The translations under genes were made by a program, and so were the position numbers. This document shows, piece by piece, positions 52,085 to 60,388 of a stretch of DNA of 64,000 bases. Under the pieces are notes generated by a model. The model was not told the DNA's origin. It did no database searches and worked only from the letters and a program-made list of their open reading frames with translations. Every line of letters starts with the position of its first letter. Within the stretch, counting starts at the first letter, position 1. Source of the DNA: Ruminococcus flavefaciens (lineage in GTDB: Bacteria; Bacillota; Clostridia; Oscillospirales; Ruminococcaceae); the NCBI GenBank assembly GCA_902777125.1, contig CACYSQ010000001.1:62001-126000 (forward strand), in the 5' to 3' direction.

Positions 52085-52302
52085 TTTTTATTATATCACT
52101 TTGTCTATTATTTGTCAATACCTTTTGTTTGAAATCGTAGGGACGCCCTTTGGGCGTCCTCGGATTACAGATAGACTGCCGGCAGCGTACATAAAAAATG
52201 TGGACTGCCAAAGGCAGCCCCTACCAATTTCTGCCGGAGGTGTGTTCGCTTTCCGAGGAACGGCGAGACGCCGTTCCCTACAGAGGAGGCTGCAAGTTCT
52301 GA
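52085..52302. repeat. Spacer with three CCCTAC-edged hairpin repeats
   Basis: No gene seen. GTAG plus GGACGCCC/GGGCGTCC (52137-52159), CTGCC-AAA-GGCAG plus CCCCTAC (52205-52223), and GGAACGGCG-AGA-CGCCGTTCC plus CTACA (52257-52282). The stems differ but the GTAGGG/CCCTAC edge is shared, also with 37338-37360. Confidence 0.55.
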
Positions 52303-52331
52303 TTGACATATTGGAAAATATGTAGTAAAAT
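52303..52331 (+). promoter_or_regulatory. Promoter of the CPBP protease gene
   Basis: TTGACA (52303-52308), 17-bp spacer, TAAAAT (52326-52331). Confidence 0.8.
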
Positions 52332-52353
52332 AAACATAAAGGAGAGATGCACC

Positions 52354-53349
52354 ATGCTCAGACTAAGACCTAAAATGTTCGATGAAGCCGCCCGTTCACA
52401 CGCTTCAAAGAAGCTCGCGGCTCAGATAGTCGCGTTTTTAGCGGTATTCATCGTCATATATATCCTCGAAAGCATAATCCCGGCGATCGTTTCGACCAAG
52501 CCTATGAACGATGCACTCCGGGAACAGGGCTTCCTCGACGGCGACAAAAAGCTCACTTTCAAGCAGTCCATGAAGGTCGCCGAGGGCGTTGCCTCCAAGC
52601 CGGGCGTTATGATACCGACGCTCCTCAGCACCGTTTTCGGAACTATCGTCAGCATCTTCTACTGCCGATATTTCGAGGTCCGCAGAGTGTCATCGATGGG
52701 CGTCCGCAAGCAGGGAGCGGCAAGGCATTACGCTGCCGGTCTCGGTATCGGCGCACTGCTCATGACAGTGATAACCATGCTGACCGTCGTTACCGGAGCT
52801 AACGGCATATCCGTCGCAAAGGACGCTAATTACGGCATTATCGCACTTTATCTGCTCGGCTTTCTCGTGCAGGGCATGAGCGAGGAGTTCATCTTCCGCG
52901 GCTACTTCATGACGACGGTCGGAAGCTCTCACAGCTCATATCTTGCGGTGGGGCTGAGTGCGGCGCTTTTCGGACTTGCACACTCCGCAAACCCCGGTCT
53001 TACGCCGCTTGCGATGTTCAACCTCATGCTCTACGGCGTTTTTGCCGGAGTTTACGTTATCCACTTCGATAATATCTGGGGCGTATGCGGCATACACTCG
53101 GTATGGAACTTCGCACAGGGCAACGTTTACGGCATCAGTGTCAGCGGAAACAGCAAGGTCGAGTCGCTTTTCGTGACCTCGTCCGAGTCCTCGCACGGCT
53201 TTCTCACAGGCGGAAAGTTCGGTATCGAGGGCAGCATCTTCACAACGATAGTCCTCCTCTCGGCAACAGCCGTTGTGCTGTATTTGCAGTACAGAAAAGA
53301 GAAGAGCGAGGGCGTTCCGGCGGGAGCTTCCGCGGAAAAAGCGGAGTGA
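52354..53349 (+). CDS. CPBP family intramembrane metalloprotease
   Basis: A 331-residue protein with about eight membrane segments. Motif 1 of the family is SEEFIFRGYF (about 178; the two Glu), motif 2 is FGLAHSANPG with the metal-binding His, and motif 3 is HSVWNFAQG (about 248). Start at ATG 52354 behind AAAGGAG. These proteins (CAAX protease/bacteriocin-processing type) often give self-immunity to peptides or process membrane proteins; there is no bacteriocin gene nearby, so the substrate is unknown. Confidence 0.92.
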   Translation: MLRLRPKMFDEAARSHASKKLAAQIVAFLAVFIVIYILESIIPAIVSTKPMNDALREQGFLDGDKKLTFKQSMKVAEGVASKPGVMIPTLLSTVFGTIVSIFYCRYFEVRRVSSMGVRKQGAARHYAAGLGIGALLMTVITMLTVVTGANGISVAKDANYGIIALYLLGFLVQGMSEEFIFRGYFMTTVGSSHSSYLAVGLSAALFGLAHSANPGLTPLAMFNLMLYGVFAGVYVIHFDNIWGVCGIHSVWNFAQGNVYGISVSGNSKVESLFVTSSESSHGFLTGGKFGIEGSIFTTIVLLSATAVVLYLQYRKEKSEGVPAGASAEKAE

Positions 53350-53436
53350 GTGTTACAAAAAAGCCGGGTTTCGTAATAAAAATATTACAGAAATAATACA
53401 AATTCAGACGAAATCGTAATATCGTGCTTTAAACGG

Positions 53437-53465
53437 TTGACTTTTTGAGCGATAACTGTTAAAAT
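53437..53465 (+). promoter_or_regulatory. Promoter of the pseudokinase gene
   Basis: TTGACT (53437-53442), 17-bp spacer, TAAAAT (53460-53465). Confidence 0.75.
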
Positions 53466-53537
53466 ATATAGGGTATCATCGGAAAATACTGTTTTCTCCG
53501 GGAATACCTATGAATAACGATTAAAGGAGGAGCTGCT

Positions 53538-55526
53538 GTGGGAGAGACTAATATCTGCTACAGATGTATGGAAAAATACGACGCGAATATAAACGTTTGC
53601 CCTGTCTGCGGATACAAAAACAGTACCCAGTCTGATCCGATGTACATTGCTCCCGGAACTGTTCTCCGGGAAAGATATCTCATCGGCGTGCTTCTTGAAT
53701 ATAACGGCGAGGGTGCTACCTACGCCGGATATGATCTTTCGACCGAATGCAGGGTCATGATAAGGGAGTATATGCCTATTAACCTCTGCACAAGAGTCAA
53801 GGGCAAGCCTACTATCAGCGTGAACTACAACAACCTTGCAAAGTACAAGGCTTTCATGACCGAATTCACCGAGCTGAACAAGTCGCTTGCAAGGCTTCGC
53901 AATGATTCCAATATCAACCCCGTTCTCGATATGTTCTCCGAGAACAACACGACCTATACCGTCTTCGAGTATATCGAGGGCGTGAAGATGCTCGATTTCC
54001 TCAAGGAGAACGCCGGTGAGCTAAGCTGGGAGCAGGTCTCAAGGCTTTTCCCGCCGCTGTTCACCACTATCGGCAGACTTCATAACGCCGGTATCATTCA
54101 CCGCGCTATCAGTCCCGAGACCGTCTATATCACCAACAAGGGCGAGCTCAGGCTCTCCGGTTTCTGCATCTCACCCGTGAGAACTGCTGACGCCGGGCTT
54201 GAATACGAGCTCTTCAAGGGCTACGCTGCTCCCGAGCAGTATTCCGCAAGCACTGACAGCCGTCAGGGCTCATGGACGGACGTTTACGGCATATGCGCTC
54301 TCATCTACCGTGCGCTCACAGGCTGTATGCCTGTCGATTCAACGAGCCGCCAGGGGCACGATGACCTCTGCGAGCCCGCTATGCTCAATTCGAGCATTCC
54401 TCAGAATGTTTCAAGAGTTATCATGGACGGTATGAACCTCAACGTCCGCGACCGTATACAGACTATCACAGAGCTCGTCACGAGGCTCTTTGAACAGCCC
54501 TCAGAGGCAAGGAATTTCCCGCCTCCGATACGTCAGACCAACAGAGGTTCTGCTCCGACCGATACACAGGTCTACCAGCAGCAGCCTATCCATGACGCTT
54601 ACCGTCAGCAGTCCCAGCCTCAGCAGTACAGGGGACAGGTCCCGCCTGTGAACTACGCCGAGCCTCCGCGGAGAAATGCCGGCTACTATGAGGAGGACGA
54701 CTACCGCTACGAAAAGGTGAATACCGTTGACAGGCTGAAGGTACCGATAGTTATCGCGGTACTTCTCATGGCGATACTCATGATAATCATCGTGGTGATC
54801 TACAATATCCTCCATGACCCTTCAAAGGAAGATAATACCGTCAGCAACAAGACTACCACTACGGCTTCCGATAATATAGTCTCCGGCACTACCGAGAGCT
54901 CAAGCGGCTCCACTGAGGTACAGGATACCGAGGTACCGCAGCTCACAGGCAAGTTCTTCGACCACGAAAAGGAGAGGTGGAAGGATTACCTCACTCTCGA
55001 CCCGGCTTATGAGTACAATAACGATTACCCCGACAGCGGCATGATAATCTCTCAGGATACCGATGCCGGTACTATGGTGACAAAGGGCAGCGTTATCAAG
55101 GTCAAGGTCAGCAAGGGTCCGGAATCCGCCGTTATCCCTGAGTATTCCGGTCTGACAGTAGCTCAGTACAAGAATAAGCTCGAGGAAGCCGGCATCTCCA
55201 GCTTCAACTACCAGTTCATCGAGTACAAGGCTAACTACGGTACTCCCGATACTATCGTTGAGCTCCAGTTTGAAGCCAAGAGGGTAACTCCCGGTACGCT
55301 CTTCAGCAATAAGGAGGGCAAAAAGCTCACGGTATACTATATCCCCGAGAATGCCAAGATACAGACCACTACACAGGCTCCCGAAACAACGACCCAGGCT
55401 CAGGTTACAACTCAGCAGAACACTGAGGCTACCGTTACAACTACAGAGCCGCAGCAGCCTCCGACACTTCACGTCGATACTACTACCGAACCTCCGCAGG
55501 TCACTACATCTGAATACGGCTGGTAA
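53538..55526 (+). CDS. Zinc-ribbon / Ser-Thr pseudokinase / PASTA membrane protein
   Basis: A 662-residue protein starting at GTG 53538 behind AAAGGAGG. Order: zinc ribbon CYRCMEKYDANINVCPVCG (7-25), kinase fold (about 42-320), disordered Gln/Pro region, one membrane helix (about 403-425), two PASTA-like domains (about 465-600) and a Thr-rich wall-spanning tail. The kinase lacks its catalytic residues: HRAISPETVY replaces HRDxKxxN (no catalytic Asp, Lys or Asn), the DFG position is SGFC, and the VAIK Lys is Arg in VMIREYMP. It keeps the fold and the APEQY motif, so it is a pseudokinase. PASTA domains bind peptidoglycan or lipid II, so it may be a wall-sensing scaffold rather than an enzyme. 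Confidence 0.88.
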   Translation: MGETNICYRCMEKYDANINVCPVCGYKNSTQSDPMYIAPGTVLRERYLIGVLLEYNGEGATYAGYDLSTECRVMIREYMPINLCTRVKGKPTISVNYNNLAKYKAFMTEFTELNKSLARLRNDSNINPVLDMFSENNTTYTVFEYIEGVKMLDFLKENAGELSWEQVSRLFPPLFTTIGRLHNAGIIHRAISPETVYITNKGELRLSGFCISPVRTADAGLEYELFKGYAAPEQYSASTDSRQGSWTDVYGICALIYRALTGCMPVDSTSRQGHDDLCEPAMLNSSIPQNVSRVIMDGMNLNVRDRIQTITELVTRLFEQPSEARNFPPPIRQTNRGSAPTDTQVYQQQPIHDAYRQQSQPQQYRGQVPPVNYAEPPRRNAGYYEEDDYRYEKVNTVDRLKVPIVIAVLLMAILMIIIVVIYNILHDPSKEDNTVSNKTTTTASDNIVSGTTESSSGSTEVQDTEVPQLTGKFFDHEKERWKDYLTLDPAYEYNNDYPDSGMIISQDTDAGTMVTKGSVIKVKVSKGPESAVIPEYSGLTVAQYKNKLEEAGISSFNYQFIEYKANYGTPDTIVELQFEAKRVTPGTLFSNKEGKKLTVYYIPENAKIQTTTQAPETTTQAQVTTQQNTEATVTTTEPQQPPTLHVDTTTEPPQVTTSEYGW

Positions 55527-55533
55527 TACACCA

Positions 55534-55561
55534 AGGGCGCTGATAACAGCGCCCTTTTTAT
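55534..55561 (+). terminator. Rho-independent terminator
   Basis: Nine-base stem AGGGCGCTG / CAGCGCCCT (55534-55542 with 55547-55555), followed by TTTTTAT. Confidence 0.9.
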
Positions 55562-55621
55562 GTGCGGACGGAGACTTTGCCTTATCCGCTGACCCAAACA
55601 GCGTATGTCTGAATAAAAAGA

Positions 55622-55650
55622 TTGACATATAATGCGGAACGTGGTAAAAT
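55622..55650 (+). promoter_or_regulatory. Promoter of the lipoprotein-radA transcript
   Basis: TTGACA (55622-55627), 17-bp spacer, TAAAAT (55645-55650). Confidence 0.8.
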
Positions 55651-55680
55651 TATAGTGTATGAATGATTGGAGGAATAGAA

Positions 55681-56733
55681 TTGAAGCGTTCTTTTTTAGC
55701 AAGCACAGCGGCTGCGGTATTCGTTCTTACAGGGTGCAGCAGCGGTACAAAAACTGTTTCAGAGGCTCAGCCGACTACCTCTGCGATATCTCCCGAGGCC
55801 GTCGTTTTCAGCTGGCAGCAGGTCTATTCTGATAAGCTCAGCCAGTTCAGGAGCTCGGCGGATTTCGTATCAGGTCCAAACGGCTCTATGTTCGACCTTT
55901 ACGACCTCACAGGTGACGGAGTTCCGGAGCTTGTGATCTCTCCCTCGACCGAGAGCGATTCAGCCTGCGATATCTACACGGCTGCCGGTTCATCTGCCGT
56001 AAAGATAGGCTCGACCGGCTCAAAGGGTATTATGGGCTATATTCCGGCGCAGAATGTGGAGTGCTTCCACTATCAGGGAAAGAATTTCGAGCTGAGCGAG
56101 TATTTCAAGATAGAGGATAATTCGCTTGTTACACTGAAAAAGTTCTACAACAACAAGAGCAGTGCTTCCTCCGGAGGAAGAATGAAGTATGAGGTCGATA
56201 ATTCTCCGGTCAAGATCGCTGAATATGAGAGGCTCCTCAAAGGCTTTACCGATGATACAGAGCTCGAGATCGGCAGAAAGTTCAGCTTTTCCGATGCTGC
56301 GGAAAACTATGCGCTGCATTATTCGGAGAGCTGGGGCGCTGTCCTCACCGAAACAGAGAAGGAGTTCTACTCCTCCGTGCTGACTGAGCTTCTCAACGAG
56401 GGCGAGGCTGATGCGGCTTACGAGCTCTGCGATATCGACGGCGATAATGTCCCTGAGCTCATTTATTCGACAGGCACCTTTGCCGGCGCACAGTGCAGGG
56501 TCTATCACCTCGACGGTCTCAGCATATCGCTGACCGTTGACATAGCCTCCTACAATGGCAGGATAGGCTTCGACCCCGAAAACAAGGTGTGCTTCGACGG
56601 AAGCGCTCACCCCTCCGAGACCTATTCCGCTGACGGCACTAAGCATACCGACATTACTCCCTCCGCAAGCACAGTGCTCTGCGGAAGGAAATTCCTGCTT
56701 CGTGAGGGCAGCCTCACAGAAGCGTTCCGTTGA
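55681..56733 (+). CDS. Lipoprotein with two EF-hand-like DxDGDxVPEL repeats
   Basis: A 350-residue protein. The TTG at 55681 is chosen because GGAGGA lies six bases upstream and it gives a clean lipoprotein signal (LTGCSSG). Two related halves each carry an acidic loop: DLYDLTGDGVPELVI and ELCDIDGDNVPELIY, like FG-GAP or VCBS calcium sites. Function unknown; it is a type of Ruminococcus surface lipoprotein. The radA gene starts two bases after its stop, without its own strong ribosome site, so they are cotranscribed. Confidence 0.82.
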   Translation: MKRSFLASTAAAVFVLTGCSSGTKTVSEAQPTTSAISPEAVVFSWQQVYSDKLSQFRSSADFVSGPNGSMFDLYDLTGDGVPELVISPSTESDSACDIYTAAGSSAVKIGSTGSKGIMGYIPAQNVECFHYQGKNFELSEYFKIEDNSLVTLKKFYNNKSSASSGGRMKYEVDNSPVKIAEYERLLKGFTDDTELEIGRKFSFSDAAENYALHYSESWGAVLTETEKEFYSSVLTELLNEGEADAAYELCDIDGDNVPELIYSTGTFAGAQCRVYHLDGLSISLTVDIASYNGRIGFDPENKVCFDGSAHPSETYSADGTKHTDITPSASTVLCGRKFLLREGSLTEAFR

Positions 56734-56735
56734 AT

Positions 56736-58103
56736 ATGGCAAGATCTAAATTTGTATATACCTGCAACCAGTGCGGATACGAAAGCTCCAAATGGAACGG
56801 CAGATGTCCCTCATGCGGCGCATGGAACAGCTTCGAGGAGGAGATCGCGGAAGCACCCTCTCCGGCTAAGACCGGGAATGCTTCCGGTGCGCCTGATCTT
56901 TCGGACAATATCCTCGAGCTTGATGAGATAGGCGCGGACAGTGACGTCCGCTATGATACCGGGGTAGGGGAGCTCAACCGCGTCCTCGGAGGCGGCCTCG
57001 TCAAGGGCTCGCTCGTGCTTCTCGGAGGCGAACCGGGCATCGGAAAGAGCACAATTCTCCTACAGATATGCCAGAACCTCGGTGAGGACCACTCCGTTCT
57101 CTACGTTTCCGGAGAGGAGTCCGCACGGCAGATAAAGCTCCGCGCACAAAGGCTCGGAGTTGATACCGAAAACCTCTATATACTTACCGCGACAGATGCG
57201 GAGTCGGTCGCCGCAACGATAGCTTCCAGCTCGCCTGATATTGCGATAATCGACTCCATACAGACCATGAGCATCGGCAGGATAGCTTCAAGTCCCGGCA
57301 GCCTCACACAGGTCAGGGAGTGTACGAACCTCTTTATGCACACTGCCAAAGACCGCGAGATACCGGTGATAATCGTCGGTCACGTCAACAAGGACGGTGC
57401 TATCGCGGGTCCGAAGGTCATGGAGCATATCGTTGACGCCGTGCTCTATTTCGAGGGCGAACGCCATCAGAGCTACCGGCTTCTCAGGGCTGTGAAGAAC
57501 CGTTTCGGCTCCACCAACGAGATAGGCGTTTTCGAGATGCTCGACAAGGGTCTGCGCGAGGTCGAAAATCCCTCGCAGATGCTCCTCTCGGGACGTCCGC
57601 ACAATGTCTCGGGAACGTGCGTTGCCTGCGTTATGGAGGGCAGCCGTCCCATTCTTGCGGAGGTTCAGGCTCTCGCGGCTAAGACAAGCTACGCTGCACC
57701 CAGAAGAATGGCTACGGGCTTCGATTTCAACAGGCTGAACATACTCATTGCCGTGCTGGAAAAGCGTCTCGGCGTATACATGGGAACGCTCGACGTTTAC
57801 CTCAATATCGTCGGCGGTTTCCGTCTGGACGAGCCTGCCGGAGACCTTCCCGTGGCTATGGCGCTTTATTCCGGAGTTATGGACAAGCAGATAGACGAGG
57901 AGCTCATCGCATTCGGGGAAATAGGCCTCGGCGGCGAGATAAGGTCGGTCTCACACGTTCCGCAGAGAATTCGCGAGGCTGAACGAATGGGCTTCAGAAA
58001 ATGCGTGATACCGAAGCAGTCTGCCGGAACGGTCAATGCGGCGGATTACGACATCGAGATAATCCCGGTTTCAACGCTGAAACAGGCGTTTGCTGTAATA
58101 TAG
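56736..58103 (+). CDS. radA: DNA repair protein RadA
   Basis: A 455-residue RecA-like protein that speeds branch migration in recombinational repair. Order: zinc finger CNQCGYESSKWNGRCPSCG (10-28), RecA-type ATPase with Walker A GGEPGIGKST (about 94-103) and Walker B IAIIDSIQT, the RadA-specific KNRFGSTNEIGVF motif, and a C-terminal Lon-protease-like domain (LEKRLGVYMGTLDVYLNIVG). Length is normal. The ribosome site is weak, suggesting coupling to the lipoprotein gene just upstream. Confidence 0.96.
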   Translation: MARSKFVYTCNQCGYESSKWNGRCPSCGAWNSFEEEIAEAPSPAKTGNASGAPDLSDNILELDEIGADSDVRYDTGVGELNRVLGGGLVKGSLVLLGGEPGIGKSTILLQICQNLGEDHSVLYVSGEESARQIKLRAQRLGVDTENLYILTATDAESVAATIASSSPDIAIIDSIQTMSIGRIASSPGSLTQVRECTNLFMHTAKDREIPVIIVGHVNKDGAIAGPKVMEHIVDAVLYFEGERHQSYRLLRAVKNRFGSTNEIGVFEMLDKGLREVENPSQMLLSGRPHNVSGTCVACVMEGSRPILAEVQALAAKTSYAAPRRMATGFDFNRLNILIAVLEKRLGVYMGTLDVYLNIVGGFRLDEPAGDLPVAMALYSGVMDKQIDEELIAFGEIGLGGEIRSVSHVPQRIREAERMGFRKCVIPKQSAGTVNAADYDIEIIPVSTLKQAFAVI

Positions 58104-58185
58104 CACTAAAAGCTGAGAGAGTGGGACCGCTTTGCAAAACGGTCGGACATTTCTGTCCTCAGCTCATCAGGGGAGGTTCAAGCAT

Positions 58186-58986
58186 ATGAGAATGGACGAT
58201 ATAGGCTATAATCACAAGCATGACAAGACCTTTGTCATCGACCGTCCCAACGGTGCAGGTGACTGGCTTATCCTTGCGGTAAAGACGAAAAGCGTTTTCC
58301 GGATAGAGGGCGAGGACGTCCATGCTCCGGCAAATTCGTTCATTATCTTCACGCCCGAATATCCCGAGTATTACCACGGCGACGACGGCGAGTACACTGA
58401 CGACTGGATGCACTTTTTCCCTGACCGCGAGGAGGAGGAGCTCATGCGCGAGCTCGAAATTCCCTTCAACCAGATAATCCCTCTCAACGACATAAAACAG
58501 ATCTCGCTCATACTCAGGAATATGTGCTATGAGCAGTATTCAGCGAACCGCAACCGCAGCAAGTCCATTGACCTCTATTTCAGGCTGCTGATGTACAAGC
58601 TGAACGAGTGTATCGGCGAATATACCGCTTCCGGCGCTGTCAGCGAGAGCAAATACTTCGAGAAGATGATGTGGCTGCGCGAGAGCATCTACCGCTGGCC
58701 TGCGAGGGAGTGGACCATCGACAAAATGGCGGCGGAGATATCGCTGAGCCGTTCACGCCTCCAGCACCTCTACAGCGATACCTTTGGGGTGAGCATATCC
58801 CGTGATATCATCACGAGCCGCATGGAAAAGGCAAAGGACTACCTCAAGAACCCTGAGCTCTCGATCAACGAGATATCGCAGCTTGTCGGCTACAGTACAC
58901 CCTCTTACTTCAACCGCCAGTTCAAAGCAGCGTTCGGCGAAACACCCACACAGTACCGCGAAAGATACCTTACAACAACATATTAA
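58186..58986 (+). CDS. AraC family regulator with N-terminal cupin
   Basis: A 266-residue protein. The N-terminal half (about 1-120) is a cupin-like sensor (PANSFIIFTPEYPEYYHGDD), the C-terminal 100 residues the AraC double HTH (TIDKMAAEISLSRSRLQHLYSDTF in shape; NEISQLVGYSTPSYFNRQFK) ending GETPTQYRERY. GGGGAGG precedes the ATG at 58186. It lies opposite a second AraC gene and near a xylanolytic gene, which suggests sugar-linked control. Confidence 0.9.
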   Translation: MRMDDIGYNHKHDKTFVIDRPNGAGDWLILAVKTKSVFRIEGEDVHAPANSFIIFTPEYPEYYHGDDGEYTDDWMHFFPDREEEELMRELEIPFNQIIPLNDIKQISLILRNMCYEQYSANRNRSKSIDLYFRLLMYKLNECIGEYTASGAVSESKYFEKMMWLRESIYRWPAREWTIDKMAAEISLSRSRLQHLYSDTFGVSISRDIITSRMEKAKDYLKNPELSINEISQLVGYSTPSYFNRQFKAAFGETPTQYRERYLTTTY

Positions 58987-59043
58987 CTGATCTTTATCAA
59001 TACGGGAGGCTATGAGGACTATTGCGAAATGCCTTTTGATGAA

Positions 59044-59256
59044 GGTGCTTTCAAACCCTGTTCCGAGCCTTATCTTTAGTTTTTTTCACAATGGTATAAA
59101 AAATCCGGAAGCTTGATCGCTTCCGGATTATTTTTTTGTGCAGGACCATTATACCATTGTGAAAAAACAAGAATAAAGTCTTTGGAAAAGGGTCTGGGAA
59201 AGAATCTTTCCTCAGAAAGGTTTTTTCCAGTAAGTCCTTGTAATACTTCCGTATTG
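59044..59256 (+). repeat. Dispersed terminator-bearing repeat, copy B
   Basis: Collinear with copy A (8399-8584, minus strand); its right part (59203-59254) also matches copy C (37418-37472). The centre is a long inverted repeat: CACAATGGTATAA (59087-59099) with TTATACCATTGTG (59149-59161) around the TCCGGAAGC hairpin. It fills the space between two convergent AraC genes and touches the stop codon of the second. Confidence 0.75.
59098..59137. terminator. Bidirectional terminator inside repeat copy B
   Basis: Stem AATCCGGAAGC / GCTTCCGGATT (59102-59112 with 59119-59129) with an A run on the left and TTTTTTT on the right, so it can end both convergent AraC transcripts. Confidence 0.85.
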
Positions 59257-60120
59257 TTAAAGAGTACGTTTTTCAAGGAGTTTTTTGAAGTCGGTAGGGG
59301 TACAGTGTTTTATCTCCTTGAAAATGCGGTTGAAGGTCGTGAGACTTTTGAAGCCGGAGCGCATTGCGACCTCGGTTATCGGGATATCGGGCTCGAAAAG
59401 GAGTTGTTCGGCAGCCTTTGTCCTGCGGGCGTTGATGTACTGGATATAGGACATGGAGTTATACTGCTTGAAGATGCGCGAGAAGTGGTACTTGCTGTAG
59501 CCTGCGACCGCGGCGAGCTGGTCGAGGGAGATATCGTACATATAGTTATTGTCGATATACTTGAGCACCGTGCCGAATTTCTCGCTGTACTCGTTGATCT
59601 TGTCGTCATCGCACTCGAGGTTTTCCTGACTGCGGCGGAGCTGGTCCTCGCGGACGGCGGTCAGCAGACCGATGACCTGCATATATATCCTGACGTCTGC
59701 GAGCTCGGATTTTGAGCTGTAGAGCGAGGCTATATCGAGCATGGTCTTTCTTGCGACGAGCTGGAGCTCCTTTTCCGAACCGGCATCTATCATGACCGGG
59801 TTGGTGAGGCCGTGCATTATCGCATCGAGAGCCGGCTCTGAGAGTATAGCGTTATCGCACTGGAATATGTAGCGGCGTCCGGGGATAGCCGGCATACTGT
59901 GCAGCTCGCCGGGAGGTATGATGAGCACCTCATTTTCCCCGATATTGTAGTCTATGCCGCCGACATTGACGGTATAGGTGTTTTTCACAGCCATGATAAT
60001 TTCGAGTGCGCTGTGCCAGTGGACGGGATAAGCCTCGTTATCCGTATTGTCATACAGCAGCACATATTTTCTGTTGTCGTATTCGACAGTTTCGTATTCA
60101 CCTGAAAGATGCTTTATCAT
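59257..60120 (-). CDS. AraC family regulator with N-terminal cupin
   Basis: A 287-residue protein. The N-terminal cupin has HWHSALEIIMAVKNTYTV and NEVLIIPPGELHSMP; the C-terminal AraC domain has SLDQLAAVAGYSKYHFSRIF and PITEVAMRSGFKSLTTFNRIFK, ending TDFKKLL. Start at ATG 60120 behind GAGGGG. It is convergent with another AraC gene and its own promoter faces away from the xylanase gene that follows at 60389. A role in sensing plant-cell-wall sugars is inference from context. Confidence 0.92.
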   Translation of the reverse strand: MIKHLSGEYETVEYDNRKYVLLYDNTDNEAYPVHWHSALEIIMAVKNTYTVNVGGIDYNIGENEVLIIPPGELHSMPAIPGRRYIFQCDNAILSEPALDAIMHGLTNPVMIDAGSEKELQLVARKTMLDIASLYSSKSELADVRIYMQVIGLLTAVREDQLRRSQENLECDDDKINEYSEKFGTVLKYIDNNYMYDISLDQLAAVAGYSKYHFSRIFKQYNSMSYIQYINARRTKAAEQLLFEPDIPITEVAMRSGFKSLTTFNRIFKEIKHCTPTDFKKLLEKRTL

Positions 60121-60180
60121 CTTGATATCCCCTCCGGTATCTGCCCAATAATTGCGGATACTCCTGTAAGTAACATTAAC

Positions 60181-60209
60181 ATTATATATCAATTTAGACA
60201 ATTTGTAAA
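60181..60209 (-). promoter_or_regulatory. Promoter of the AraC gene
   Basis: On the minus strand TTTACA (60204-60209), 17-bp spacer, TATAAT (60181-60186). Confidence 0.75.
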
Positions 60210-60309
60210 GCCTTTTTCAAGAACTTTGTTGGAAATGCACGAAAACGAGAGCCTTATTTGTGCAAGAAAGAGACAAAAAGTGCCTGATACGAGCAATAAT
60301 TGTGGGGAT

Positions 60310-60346
60310 AAAGTAAAAGACAGCCGGTGGTGTGCCGACTGCCTTT
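60310..60346 (-). terminator. Terminator of the xylanolytic gene
   Basis: On the minus strand AAAGGCAGTCGG pairs with CCGGCTGTCTTT (60335-60346 with 60316-60327, two G-U pairs), followed by TACTTTAT, about 40 bp after the stop codon. Confidence 0.7.
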
Positions 60347-60388
60347 CAGGGGATATTAAAATTGGAGAAATCTTAATTAGGTGAGCTA

